NCBI GenBank assembly: GCA_002690445.1
Contig: NZER01000301.1
Span: forward strand, 1 to 7,886
DNA length: 7,886 nt
Source: Candidatus Pacearchaeota archaeon
Lineage (GTDB): Archaea; Nanoarchaeota; Nanoarchaeia; Pacearchaeales; GW2011-AR1
Direction: 5' to 3'
The notes under the pieces are model-generated. The model was given only the letters and a program-made list of their open reading frames with translations, was not told the DNA's origin and made no database searches. Of this stretch, positions 1 through 6,508 are shown one piece after another. Both the position numbers and the translations under genes were made by a program. How positions within the stretch are numbered: the stretch's first letter is position 1; the number at the start of each line of letters is the position of its first letter.

Positions 1-2486
1 TCTATATCAATATGTGTAAGTGTTTTATTTGTGCTGGTACATATAAACAAGCTAAATACTTGTTGCCCATTAATATTATTACCGAGCGTAGTGTCATCAG
101 GATAAGTAGCATCGTGTTTATAATTAATTCCATAAGGTAGAACATCGCCCAGCACCTCATCGAAGGAAACAAGAGAGCCAACCTCAATAGTATCAAGGTA
201 ATTAAGCGGAATCCGTAGCTTAATTTTAAGGTGAGAATTGCAATGCCATCTTAAAAGCCATTTTGCAAAGCTATCAGCAGTACCATCATCTCTTATGAAA
301 AATCCACGCCTATCATCCACGATCAAAGTGCTATCAGAATCATCTGTTGGTAATCCATAATAACTGTGATAATATCCACCTGTAGCCCCAACTATTGGCA
401 ATATATTATCTTCAAGAGTAAATTCTGTAGTAGATAGGAATGCACCTAATCCATAATCATATTTATAATGAAACGAAATTGCTGTTTTTACATCTTCGAT
501 CTTGGTGCGTGAATAGGAATATTTAACAACAGAAGATTCCAAGATTCTTATAGAGGCATCAATATCAGCTTGGTAATAGCCTTTCTGTATAATATCAAAT
601 TTCCATTCTCCCATATTATTGAATCTTGGTATAAACGGACTTGCAGAAGCTATTCCTTCAATAAGTTTTTTGCTGTTTATTTTGTCCTTAACTGTGAAGG
701 CATATTTCCATGCAGAATAATCCTCAGAATCAGGAGCAGAGGAAATATCCTGTCCAAGTTCGTATTCCATAATATCATTAATAATATTTGGTGCTTTCTC
801 TAATACACTTCCATCATTTCCGATTCTTCCAGATACGTTAGCATAAATATCTAATCTATTGAAGTCATTCAATAGCATATAATGTTTTACTTCACAAGCT
901 ACAATATCAAGTGCAACACCCATCATGTGTCCACCAGTTTCCATATAGGCAGTCTGCACCCATACAGATACTCCATCAAAAGTAGTTATTGGTACAGGGT
1001 CTACGTCCCAATTAACCCACCCTATTGATTGCCCTTCTGGATAATCAGGAACAGTACTTACAACTGTCCAATCCCCTATAGCGGTATATCTTTGTTCATT
1101 TGCAACCGAATGATTATTGCTTCCTGCTACTAATTGCAATTCTGTAGATGTTAAACCAGGTGATTCAGCTAAGTATGTTACATTGAATAGTGTCGTTTGA
1201 ATAGCTATATGTAAGTATCCTATTTCTTGTTCTATAATGCTACCATTATAAGCAGAAATTTTTACTTCACCACCAACCCTTGATCTATTCCATCTATTAC
1301 GTTCCAGCCCATACAACAAAGCATAATCATTGTCATCATTCAGTATTGAGTGATGCTCACAATACGCCATTGTTGCTGAATCAGGTGGCAACCAATCATC
1401 TCCTTCACCAGTCCCCCAATCGTCCTCTGTGCCACCACCTGAACCTAATTCTTTAAATAATGTTCCCGATATTGATGCAGAGTATGTGCTTTCTCTGCCT
1501 GAAGTATCAGAATTAGTCAAATAAAATACATCTTCCCAATTTCCCGATTTGGAGTGGGCTTTCCATGCTGTCCAAGCTGTCGGAGAAGGAAATATCCTTT
1601 CATAAGCAATAATTTTATTAGAAGAAATTGGATCAGTAATATATGGTATCCAAGTATTTCCATTGAGTTCACATGAAGCCTGATCTGTATACGGATTGCC
1701 TTCTTCGTTAAGATTATTCTCCCCTACACAATTACCACCCAACAAATTATAGCCCTCTTGCCCTAAAATAATAAGATTACCTTCTGCTTGATATTGAACC
1801 GCATCACTATAGGTAAATTGACCTGCAGTATTGGGAGATATTGTAACATACGACCCGTCAAAAGCAAATAAATCATTCACTAAATTGACATTGCTTCCAT
1901 CTTTATCTAATAATAGTTTCACATTCGCACCATCAACTTTAACATCCCCATAAACAGGCGAATAAGATATTACACATGGACTTTTTGGCACATATCCGTA
2001 ACACATCGGAATTGCCTTCAATTTATATTTATCTGGAACTTCCGCTTTATCAGATAATATTTCTGGTAAATCTCGGTGCAGTTTAGCTTGGCTTCTATCT
2101 TCTACAGTTAATTTAACTTTATCAGAATCCATATCATATCGTAGAATCCAACCACGATAAATATGCTTTGACCCTGATGGAGATTGCCAATAAATATCTA
2201 CAGATTGATTTATAAGTGAATTATCACCTACTGTTTCAGAGAACCTTTCGCCATTATGCTCATAGTTGCTTATGGAAAGTGATACGTTAGAAATCTTGTA
2301 ATTACGCTTTTCAATATCAATACTTTCCTTTAGTCCTGGTACATTTAAAAGAATAGGAGAATAATAATTACCATTTATAGTTGTGGAATTTGTAGAGATA
2401 TATATAGCATTATTTAGCCCCTGATTTATAATTACAGTAGGATATAAATTTGTTGATTTGCTTTTTATATCATCGGCAAAGCTCAT
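1..2486 (-). CDS. tail tip / baseplate hub protein, 3' end cut by window edge
   Basis: The frame is open from ATG at 2486 to the left edge: 828 codons plus two bases, checked codon by codon with no stop. The ATG overlaps the previous gene's stop as ATGA and has a GGAG six bases upstream. The protein is beta-rich. Residues 1-130 (MSFADDIKS start, then LNVPGLKESIDIEKR) look like the beta-barrel that opens many distal tail and hub proteins. Residues about 253-279 hold a C-x18-C-x6-W segment, and about 347-370 a Gly/Asp/Trp-rich linker. Residues about 545-640 (VSGRIGNDG, KAPNIINDIM, INSKKLIEGIA, SPFIPRF) resemble the hub region found after tape measures in siphophages, where the protein forms the distal tip ring and DNA exit. 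No separate Dit-like gene precedes it, so a fused Dit/hub role is inferred. Receptor-binding parts may lie in the missing C-terminus. Assignment rests on position and sequence style, not a search. Confidence 0.72.
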   Translation of the reverse strand, partial: MSFADDIKSKSTNLYPTVIINQGLNNAIYISTNSTTINGNYYSPILLNVPGLKESIDIEKRNYKISNVSLSISNYEHNGERFSETVGDNSLINQSVDIYWQSPSGSKHIYRGWILRYDMDSDKVKLTVEDRSQAKLHRDLPEILSDKAEVPDKYKLKAIPMCYGYVPKSPCVISYSPVYGDVKVDGANVKLLLDKDGSNVNLVNDLFAFDGSYVTISPNTAGQFTYSDAVQYQAEGNLIILGQEGYNLLGGNCVGENNLNEEGNPYTDQASCELNGNTWIPYITDPISSNKIIAYERIFPSPTAWTAWKAHSKSGNWEDVFYLTNSDTSGRESTYSASISGTLFKELGSGGGTEDDWGTGEGDDWLPPDSATMAYCEHHSILNDDNDYALLYGLERNRWNRSRVGGEVKISAYNGSIIEQEIGYLHIAIQTTLFNVTYLAESPGLTSTELQLVAGSNNHSVANEQRYTAIGDWTVVSTVPDYPEGQSIGWVNWDVDPVPITTFDGVSVWVQTAYMETGGHMMGVALDIVACEVKHYMLLNDFNRLDIYANVSGRIGNDGSVLEKAPNIINDIMEYELGQDISSAPDSEDYSAWKYAFTVKDKINSKKLIEGIASASPFIPRFNNMGEWKFDIIQKGYYQADIDASIRILESSVVKYSYSRTKIEDVKTAISFHYKYDYGLGAFLSTTEFTLEDNILPIVGATGGYYHSYYGLPTDDSDSTLIVDDRRGFFIRDDGTADSFAKWLLRWHCNSHLKIKLRIPLNYLDTIEVGSLVSFDEVLGDVLPYGINYKHDATYPDDTTLGNNINGQQVFSLFICTSTNKTLTHIDI

Positions 2487-2686
2487 GCACTACTCCATTT
2501 ACCGATAGGGCATCTCATCCGTTGGAACAGAATTTTTATTGACATTTTGCATCCACACTTCCTACAAAAACTATTTTTAGTAAGATGCTCACAGGCATTA
2601 CACTCATCCCATCGTTGTTTTCTTATATCTTTATCAGCTAATCCCAAAATCCACCCCACGCCTAACGGCTTCTGAAATCTTCTCAC
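2483..2686 (-). CDS. small six-cysteine (zinc-ribbon-like) phage protein
   Basis: A 67-residue protein if the GTG at 2686 is used. That start overlaps the end of the tape-measure gene by about 53 bases in another frame, with only a weak GAAGAAG upstream. Later starts (GTG at codon 10, TTG at codon 14) are possible and would give 54-58 residues. Cysteines lie at 29, 32, 41, 44, 46 and 59 (numbering from 2686), in the order C-x2-C-x8-C-x2-C-G-C, then K-rich sequence and CPIGKW. This spacing suggests a metal-binding knuckle. From memory, short proteins with a C..C...C..CGC...CP..W pattern are widespread in phages of aquatic bacteria, but their function is unknown to me. Its place between tape measure and hub hints at a tail-tip assembly role or metal-bearing tip part; this is inference. 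The stop overlaps the hub start. Confidence 0.75.
   Translation of the reverse strand: MRRFQKPLGVGWILGLADKDIRKQRWDECNACEHLTKNSFCRKCGCKMSIKILFQRMRCPIGKWSSA
2493..2496 (-). promoter_or_regulatory. ribosome binding site for the hub gene
   Basis: GGAG ends six bases before the ATG at 2486. It lies inside the last codons of the small Cys-rich gene, so the two genes are probably translationally coupled through the ATGA overlap. Confidence 0.6.
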
Positions 2687-4514
2687 TTAATTCTTCTTCT
2701 ATCCAATCATTTTCCAAAATATTGCCAGATACATTGACTGTGATGTTACCGCCTTGTGGACCCTCCAGGTTTGGTCCCTCAAGCGGAGTGATTGAAACCT
2801 GCTCTGCTTGATTATTTTCACCAGCCATAATCATAGTTGGCTGAGTCACTACTTGATCCATCCCAAACTGGGCGTGTTGAAATTCTCCTATTGATTTGCT
2901 GATTTGCATAACATTAGCTAGACCAGAGGCTATAATTGCAGCCGCCATAGGCGGTCCAACAACTGGGCCATACCCACCAAGAGCTACTGGTTTCAATGCA
3001 GCAGTAGCCGCAGAATAAGTATCTACAACTGCAGCCGCTTGTTGTAATCTTGCAGCCACTATCGCTCCTCCTGCAAATTGCTTCAAAAGTGCAGCACTAC
3101 CTTTCATTAATTCTGTATTAGCTTGTAATTGTGTTTTTGATGCTTTTACATCTTTCTTTTTAACACTCATTAATTTTAATAACGATTCAGAAAGCATATC
3201 ATAAACAACGCCCATACGCCTTATATTTTCCTCTTGCCCTTCCTCGCCTTCCAATCTCATAGCATCTATTGCAATATCTGCTCTCTTTGCCTCCAATAGT
3301 GCTATTTGTGCTTCTTTTGTTTGTTTATATAGTTCTAAAGCCAATACCATTCCTGGGTATACATCTGCAAGACCAGCAACTGTTTCTCCAATAGCTTCAG
3401 AAAAACTATTTTGACCTTCTGCTACGCTTTCACCCACATCAAGCATGGCTAAATATTTTTCTGTTAATATAACTATCTCTTTTCGCATTCCAGCAATTGT
3501 TGCTCCCAACATTCCTGCTTGTGCAGTTTGTTTACCAAATATATTTTTTTCTGCACTTGCTTTAGCATATTCTCCCTGGGTTTCCATTAATTGTTTATTC
3601 TTAAAGTCTATTAATTCTAGTATTTGGGCTTCTTCTAATTGCATACCTCTAAAAATATTATGTTGATAAATCAACATTTTAAAACTTTCAGCCCAATCTG
3701 CTATTCGTTTTGCAGCAGATATCACTAATGGTGAGAATAATTCCCCTATAGTAATGCTCAATTCTCCTATACTCGTAGCAGCTTCACTCATTACCATTGA
3801 AGTTGTTTTTTGCTCATCACCCAATCTGCCGACTTTTTCTCTGGCTGCATCCATAGCAGCAGTTATAAATGCAGTTTTCTTTTCCTGATCCGTTAATGCA
3901 CTTACACTTTTATTAATTTGTTGGGCATATGCTTTATAAGCATCTTCAGTGCGAACTATTATACCTAAATTATCCAACATAAGACGAGATTGCCGTCCTA
4001 TTCCTGTCGTCAAGGATTCAATACCATATGTGGCATCTTGTCCTACTGCTGAAGCTAGTCTTTGAGCCATATCAAACATCTCTGCCATTTGATCTTCTGA
4101 TTTAGCAATACCAAGAAGCATGGCATTATTAGCCTGTTTCATAAGCTCCATGCTACTTACAGTCCCATCTGTGGCTTCTTTTAATTTATTTAATGCATCT
4201 CCACTAAAGCCAACAGATTTGCCAAGTTCTTTAAAACCTATATTAACTTGTTCAAATTTAGCAAAATCTTTAACAGTTTTACCAATAGCAGCACCAAGAG
4301 TACCAAAAGCAAATGAAACAAGTAGAAGATTGTTTCTAACTGCTCCCAGGGTTCTCCGCATTCCAGCAGTAGCCTGTCTGAATCTCCCTAGATCTTTGTT
4401 TGTCTTTGTGGTTTTCTTTCCTAATTTATCAACATCAACACCAGCCTGGCGAAGAGCTTTGACAAGTTGTTTATTGTTAAATGTTCCTATTATATTCAGT
4501 TTATAATCAGGCAT
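2634..4514 (-). CDS. tail tape-measure protein
   Basis: 626 residues from ATG at 4514, chosen because GGAG lies seven bases upstream and the ATG overlaps the stop of the preceding T frame. Tape measures set tail length and are ejected ahead of the DNA. The sequence fits. A Lys/Arg-rich N-terminal stretch (about 15-60) leads to a hydrophobic segment at about 63-78. Long helical sequence follows (about 80-240), with the RLASAVGQD and GIGRQSRLMLDNLG style of many tape measures. More helical sequence runs to about 475. An Ala/Gly-rich hydrophobic region lies at about 481-545. The C-terminus (FGMDQVVTQPTMIMAGENN, then QVSITPL) matches the 'vv..PT...GE...vsitP' ending common in this group. At roughly 0.15 nm per residue, a rule from the family, the tail would be about 90-95 nm. 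No peptidase or lysozyme motif was noticed. Confidence 0.9.
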   Translation of the reverse strand: MPDYKLNIIGTFNNKQLVKALRQAGVDVDKLGKKTTKTNKDLGRFRQATAGMRRTLGAVRNNLLLVSFAFGTLGAAIGKTVKDFAKFEQVNIGFKELGKSVGFSGDALNKLKEATDGTVSSMELMKQANNAMLLGIAKSEDQMAEMFDMAQRLASAVGQDATYGIESLTTGIGRQSRLMLDNLGIIVRTEDAYKAYAQQINKSVSALTDQEKKTAFITAAMDAAREKVGRLGDEQKTTSMVMSEAATSIGELSITIGELFSPLVISAAKRIADWAESFKMLIYQHNIFRGMQLEEAQILELIDFKNKQLMETQGEYAKASAEKNIFGKQTAQAGMLGATIAGMRKEIVILTEKYLAMLDVGESVAEGQNSFSEAIGETVAGLADVYPGMVLALELYKQTKEAQIALLEAKRADIAIDAMRLEGEEGQEENIRRMGVVYDMLSESLLKLMSVKKKDVKASKTQLQANTELMKGSAALLKQFAGGAIVAARLQQAAAVVDTYSAATAALKPVALGGYGPVVGPPMAAAIIASGLANVMQISKSIGEFQHAQFGMDQVVTQPTMIMAGENNQAEQVSITPLEGPNLEGPQGGNITVNVSGNILENDWIEEELSEKISEAVRRGVDFGIS

Positions 4515-4986
4515 TTTGTTTCTCCGCTAATTTTTTATTTCTCATCTTTAATGTTGATTCAATGATGAAGTATTTTTCGATCCAGGATGTGGGAGTATCT
4601 CCATAGCTGCCAGAATATGCTGGAGTATTCGTATTATTACAATATGAATATTTAGCAATATCTTTTTGACTATTTTCATCTAATATATTATTAATACAAC
4701 AAAAAAAAGGAAGCTGTTCATAAATATCATTAAGTGTTGTGAACGAACTTCCTTGGCGTTGTTGATTCTCCGATTCTTTTTTAAGGAGGAAAATATAATC
4801 CCATACATCACTTACATCTTTAAATTCAATTTGTTTTCCTCGTTCTTCAGATATAATACTCCTTATAGTATAAGGAAACTCATGCCACTTACAACCCTCA
4901 CATTCTTTATCAATTAAGACATTGAATCCAAGGATAAGGGCTTGTTGGGGCTTAAAACTTGGGCTTCTTGAATAAGTTTGAAAACT
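4507..4986 (-). CDS. tail assembly chaperone T frame (expressed by -1 frameshift from G)
   Basis: This frame is open for 159 codons, from just after an in-frame TGA at 4989-4987 to a TGA at 4509-4507 that overlaps the tape-measure start. It has no ATG, GTG or TTG that could begin it; the only ATG is about 15 codons from the end. It lies in the -1 frame relative to the G gene, and the two frames overlap at 4914-4986. This is the arrangement of lambda G and G-T, where a -1 slip makes a longer chaperone that binds the tape measure. A shift anywhere in the overlap gives a fusion of 244 residues (coordinates 5240-4507). The T part contains GFNVLIDKECEGCKWHE (a C-x2-C pair), a charged helix region (DVWDYIFLLKKE), LPFFCC, and a basic helical end (KMRNKKLAEKQNA). 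No canonical slippery heptamer is visible. The alternative is an assembly indel or a broken gene. Confidence 0.75.
   Translation of the reverse strand, partial: SFQTYSRSPSFKPQQALILGFNVLIDKECEGCKWHEFPYTIRSIISEERGKQIEFKDVSDVWDYIFLLKKESENQQRQGSSFTTLNDIYEQLPFFCCINNILDENSQKDIAKYSYCNNTNTPAYSGSYGDTPTSWIEKYFIIESTLKMRNKKLAEKQNA
4522..4525 (-). promoter_or_regulatory. ribosome binding site for the tape-measure gene
   Basis: GGAG within GCGGAGA, seven bases before the ATG at 4514. It lies inside the T frame, so ribosomes finishing the G-T fusion stop almost on the tape-measure start codon. Confidence 0.65.
4891..4959 (-). promoter_or_regulatory. candidate -1 frameshift site with downstream stem
   Basis: The shift must occur between 4986, after the -1 frame TGA, and the G stop at 4916-4914. 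No X_XXY_YYZ heptamer exists there in the right register. The least bad candidates are A_GTT_TTA (4959-4953), where only the second codon re-pairs well, and the C run C_CCC_AAC (4950-4944), where only the first does. Seven bases after A_GTT_TTA, bases 4945-4934 could pair with 4901-4891. The stem is 11 pairs with one bulged G and two G-U pairs, around a 32-base loop. Seven bases is a usual spacer for a stimulating structure. I paired this by eye; no energy was computed. Confidence 0.4.
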
Positions 4987-5240
4987 TCATCTTTTTCTTC
5001 TTCAGTAAGAGTTTTTAATAATTGATCTTCAACTATTTCCCCATTCTTTGCTTTCCAATCCCCTAAACCAACTAGACCTTCTCTAAGCCAGGCAAGTCTA
5101 TGTTTGTTAACATTCTTTATTGTTGAACTACCATTTGGGTATGAAACAAATTCCATAATATCTTTAAGATCTACAATCTTATCCTCACCCAAATCTTTAA
5201 TCAACACTTTTTTCCCTGTTGAAAGTTTCTTTTCGGTCAT
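4914..5240 (-). CDS. tail assembly chaperone G
   Basis: 108 residues from the ATG at 5240, chosen because AAGGAG sits nine bases upstream; the longer reading from a TTG at 5276 would overlap the tube gene and has no such site. The protein is small, acidic and helical. After a short strand (KVLIKDLGED) come VNKHRLAWLREGLVGLGDW and a C-terminal helix rich in Glu (LTEEEKDEVFKLIQEA). The 'LR.GLVGL' segment followed by an acidic helix is typical of the short chaperone encoded between the tube protein and the tape measure. In lambda, G coats the tape measure until the tube assembles. The gene follows the tube gene by 20 bases and overlaps the T frame, which continues it by frameshifting. Identification is mainly from order, size and the frameshift arrangement. 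Confidence 0.75.
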   Translation of the reverse strand: MTEKKLSTGKKVLIKDLGEDKIVDLKDIMEFVSYPNGSSTIKNVNKHRLAWLREGLVGLGDWKAKNGEIVEDQLLKTLTEEEKDEVFKLIQEAQVLSPNKPLSLDSMS

Positions 5241-5249
5241 GCTTTTATT

Positions 5250-5255
5250 CTCCTT
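5250..5255 (-). promoter_or_regulatory. ribosome binding site for chaperone G
   Basis: AAGGAG, nine bases before the ATG at 5240. It fixes the start of the chaperone and argues against the upstream TTG at 5276, which lies inside the tube gene. Confidence 0.75.
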
Positions 5256-5260
5256 GTTTA

Positions 5261-6304
5261 TTAAGTAATTTTCCAATCGATCAATGAATTAGCACCATCT
5301 GCTGTCCCCTGGAATGGGATTTCTATAAATACTCCATCTTCTGCTGCATAATCTTTATTGAATCCAGTAAGTTTTGCTCCTTCTATATTAATATGGCAAG
5401 TAGCAGACCCGATCGTTGCATGATCTCCAAATAGAATAGCAGTTGATGTAGCTCTTTGCCAATTATTTAATAAATCTATGGTATTATCATCCATTTTTAC
5501 AGTTATTGAGCCAGTAACATCTATTAATCCACCTCGCATATACTCCTCTGGTTGTCCAAATACAACCCCTGCTGATCCTGGTGATGCTTCGGTAATTGCT
5601 TCATTCCCTACTCTTTTCGCAGGATTAGATATGGTTACAGAAAATGCCTTACATATAACAGCATTTCCACCTATTGTTATTGCATCCATTTGAAATAAAT
5701 CTAAATTCCATCCACCTTGAGCAACAGCCGTAGCATTAACAGTTATTCCAGAATTATCATATATAATTGGCCTATATCCAGAATATAGCGTTCCAGAAGT
5801 AGTCATTTTACCACCATTTGTCCCTGCATCCCAACTCATGGTCATATCTTGAACTATAGCACCATACATATACCTTCCCTTGCTTGCATCAGGAGAAAGA
5901 ATCTGTAATGCTAAAGCAAAACTAGAAGCTGCTCCAGTATCATAAGTATTAGTAGCTGCTGTGCCAATAATTTTTTCTGTTGAAGTTACATCAGCAGTTT
6001 CAGTTAAACTTGTAATTAAAGCATGAAATAATGCTTCATTTTCAGGAACATAATTATCCCATGCCCAAGTATATTCACCTCCTGCTGCATTAGTAGATGA
6101 ATGTGCAGTTATATGATCGCTTGGCCTTATAACTCTTTGACCAGTTCTCTCTACTACTGCTGTACTGTAACCTGCACTAAAATCTATATCATTTATAGAA
6201 TCAACCCTTAAATAGTACATAGTACCACCAAGTGTAGCTAATCCTAAATTGGAAGTATGCAAACCCACAGCGACTTTAAATTGTTTCCCTGAATATGTAG
6301 CCAT
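5261..6304 (-). CDS. major tail tube protein
   Basis: 347 residues from ATG at 6304, with a strong AAAAGGAG seven bases upstream. It is rich in Gly, Thr, Ser and Ala and mostly beta, as expected for the subunit whose stacked rings form the siphophage tail tube. It starts with MATYSGKQFKVAVG, a short extended N-terminus, and ends with EDGVFIEIPFQG then DWKIT, similar in style to the 'phage tail tube protein' family of about 300-350 residues. A middle section with GGKMTTSGTLYSG and a later GLIDVTGSITVKMDDN look like two related beta-sandwich units, as in some tube proteins; this is a reading by eye. Placement after a terminator and before the G/T chaperones and tape measure supports the call strongly. 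Its strong ribosome site fits the high copy number needed. The ATG overlaps the stop of the small gene as TAATG. Confidence 0.85.
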   Translation of the reverse strand: MATYSGKQFKVAVGLHTSNLGLATLGGTMYYLRVDSINDIDFSAGYSTAVVERTGQRVIRPSDHITAHSSTNAAGGEYTWAWDNYVPENEALFHALITSLTETADVTSTEKIIGTAATNTYDTGAASSFALALQILSPDASKGRYMYGAIVQDMTMSWDAGTNGGKMTTSGTLYSGYRPIIYDNSGITVNATAVAQGGWNLDLFQMDAITIGGNAVICKAFSVTISNPAKRVGNEAITEASPGSAGVVFGQPEEYMRGGLIDVTGSITVKMDDNTIDLLNNWQRATSTAILFGDHATIGSATCHINIEGAKLTGFNKDYAAEDGVFIEIPFQGTADGANSLIDWKIT

Positions 6305-6492
6305 TATTTATCTCCTTTTGTTTCTTTTGTCTGTTCAAGCATTTTATCATCAACAAACGGCTTCGCTACCGAATCTTCAAGTTCAACTGCTTCTCCGTTC
6401 TTTAATTTTATGTGATTATCTTCTCCAATGCCACTAAATCCGTCCATAGCATTATTCCAATAATCTTTTGTTGCTTTATATTTTTTAGCCAT
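6304..6492 (-). CDS. small protein of unknown function between tail terminator and tube
   Basis: 62 residues from ATG at 6492, where GGGAG lies six bases upstream. A longer reading from ATG at 6534 would overlap the terminator gene and add 14 residues of unconvincing sequence. The protein begins MAKKYKATKDYWNN, is highly charged, and has a central LKNGEAVELED segment that looks like a small beta turn. The end is Lys/Glu-rich. There is no signal peptide, membrane segment or cysteine. I do not recognise a family. Small proteins with a '..L.nGe.Vel....' core are often found near connector and tail genes in siphophages, so an accessory joining or completion role is possible but unproven. Its stop overlaps the tube start, so expression is probably linked to that of the tube protein. 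Confidence 0.7.
   Translation of the reverse strand: MAKKYKATKDYWNNAMDGFSGIGEDNHIKLKNGEAVELEDSVAKPFVDDKMLEQTKETKGDK
6311..6319 (-). promoter_or_regulatory. strong ribosome binding site for the tube gene
   Basis: AAAAGGAGA, with GGAG ending seven bases before the ATG at 6304. It is one of the two best ribosome sites in the window and lies inside the last codons of the small upstream gene. It fits the abundance of tube subunits. Confidence 0.75.
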
Positions 6493-6498
6493 TTTTTT

Positions 6499-6503
6499 CT
6501 CCC
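6499..6503 (-). promoter_or_regulatory. ribosome binding site for the 62-residue protein
   Basis: GGGAG, six bases before the ATG at 6492. It decides the start of this gene against the ATG at 6534. Confidence 0.6.
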
Positions 6504-6508
6504 ATAAT

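Noticed and set aside
2..196. Minus-strand 64-codon frame near the left edge
   Set aside because: Out-of-frame shadow of the hub gene, whose own frame is open through this region.
4120..4506. Plus-strand open frame of 128 codons opposite the tape measure
   Set aside because: It is entirely antisense to a well-supported gene, is a hydrophobic Leu/Pro/Ser mix typical of a reverse-frame shadow, and there is no plus-strand neighbour or promoter.
4861..4875. Palindrome as a transcription terminator
   Set aside because: AT-rich with a short stem, no following T run on the minus strand, and it lies inside the T reading frame where a terminator would block the tape-measure gene.
5274..5276. TTG start giving a 120-residue chaperone
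   Set aside because: It lies inside the tube gene with no ribosome site, whereas the ATG at 5240 has AAGGAG nine bases upstream.
5478..5693. Plus-strand open frame opposite the tube gene
   Set aside because: Antisense shadow within the most confident structural gene region. The same applies to the plus frames at 570-803, 3445-3666 and 6249-6437.
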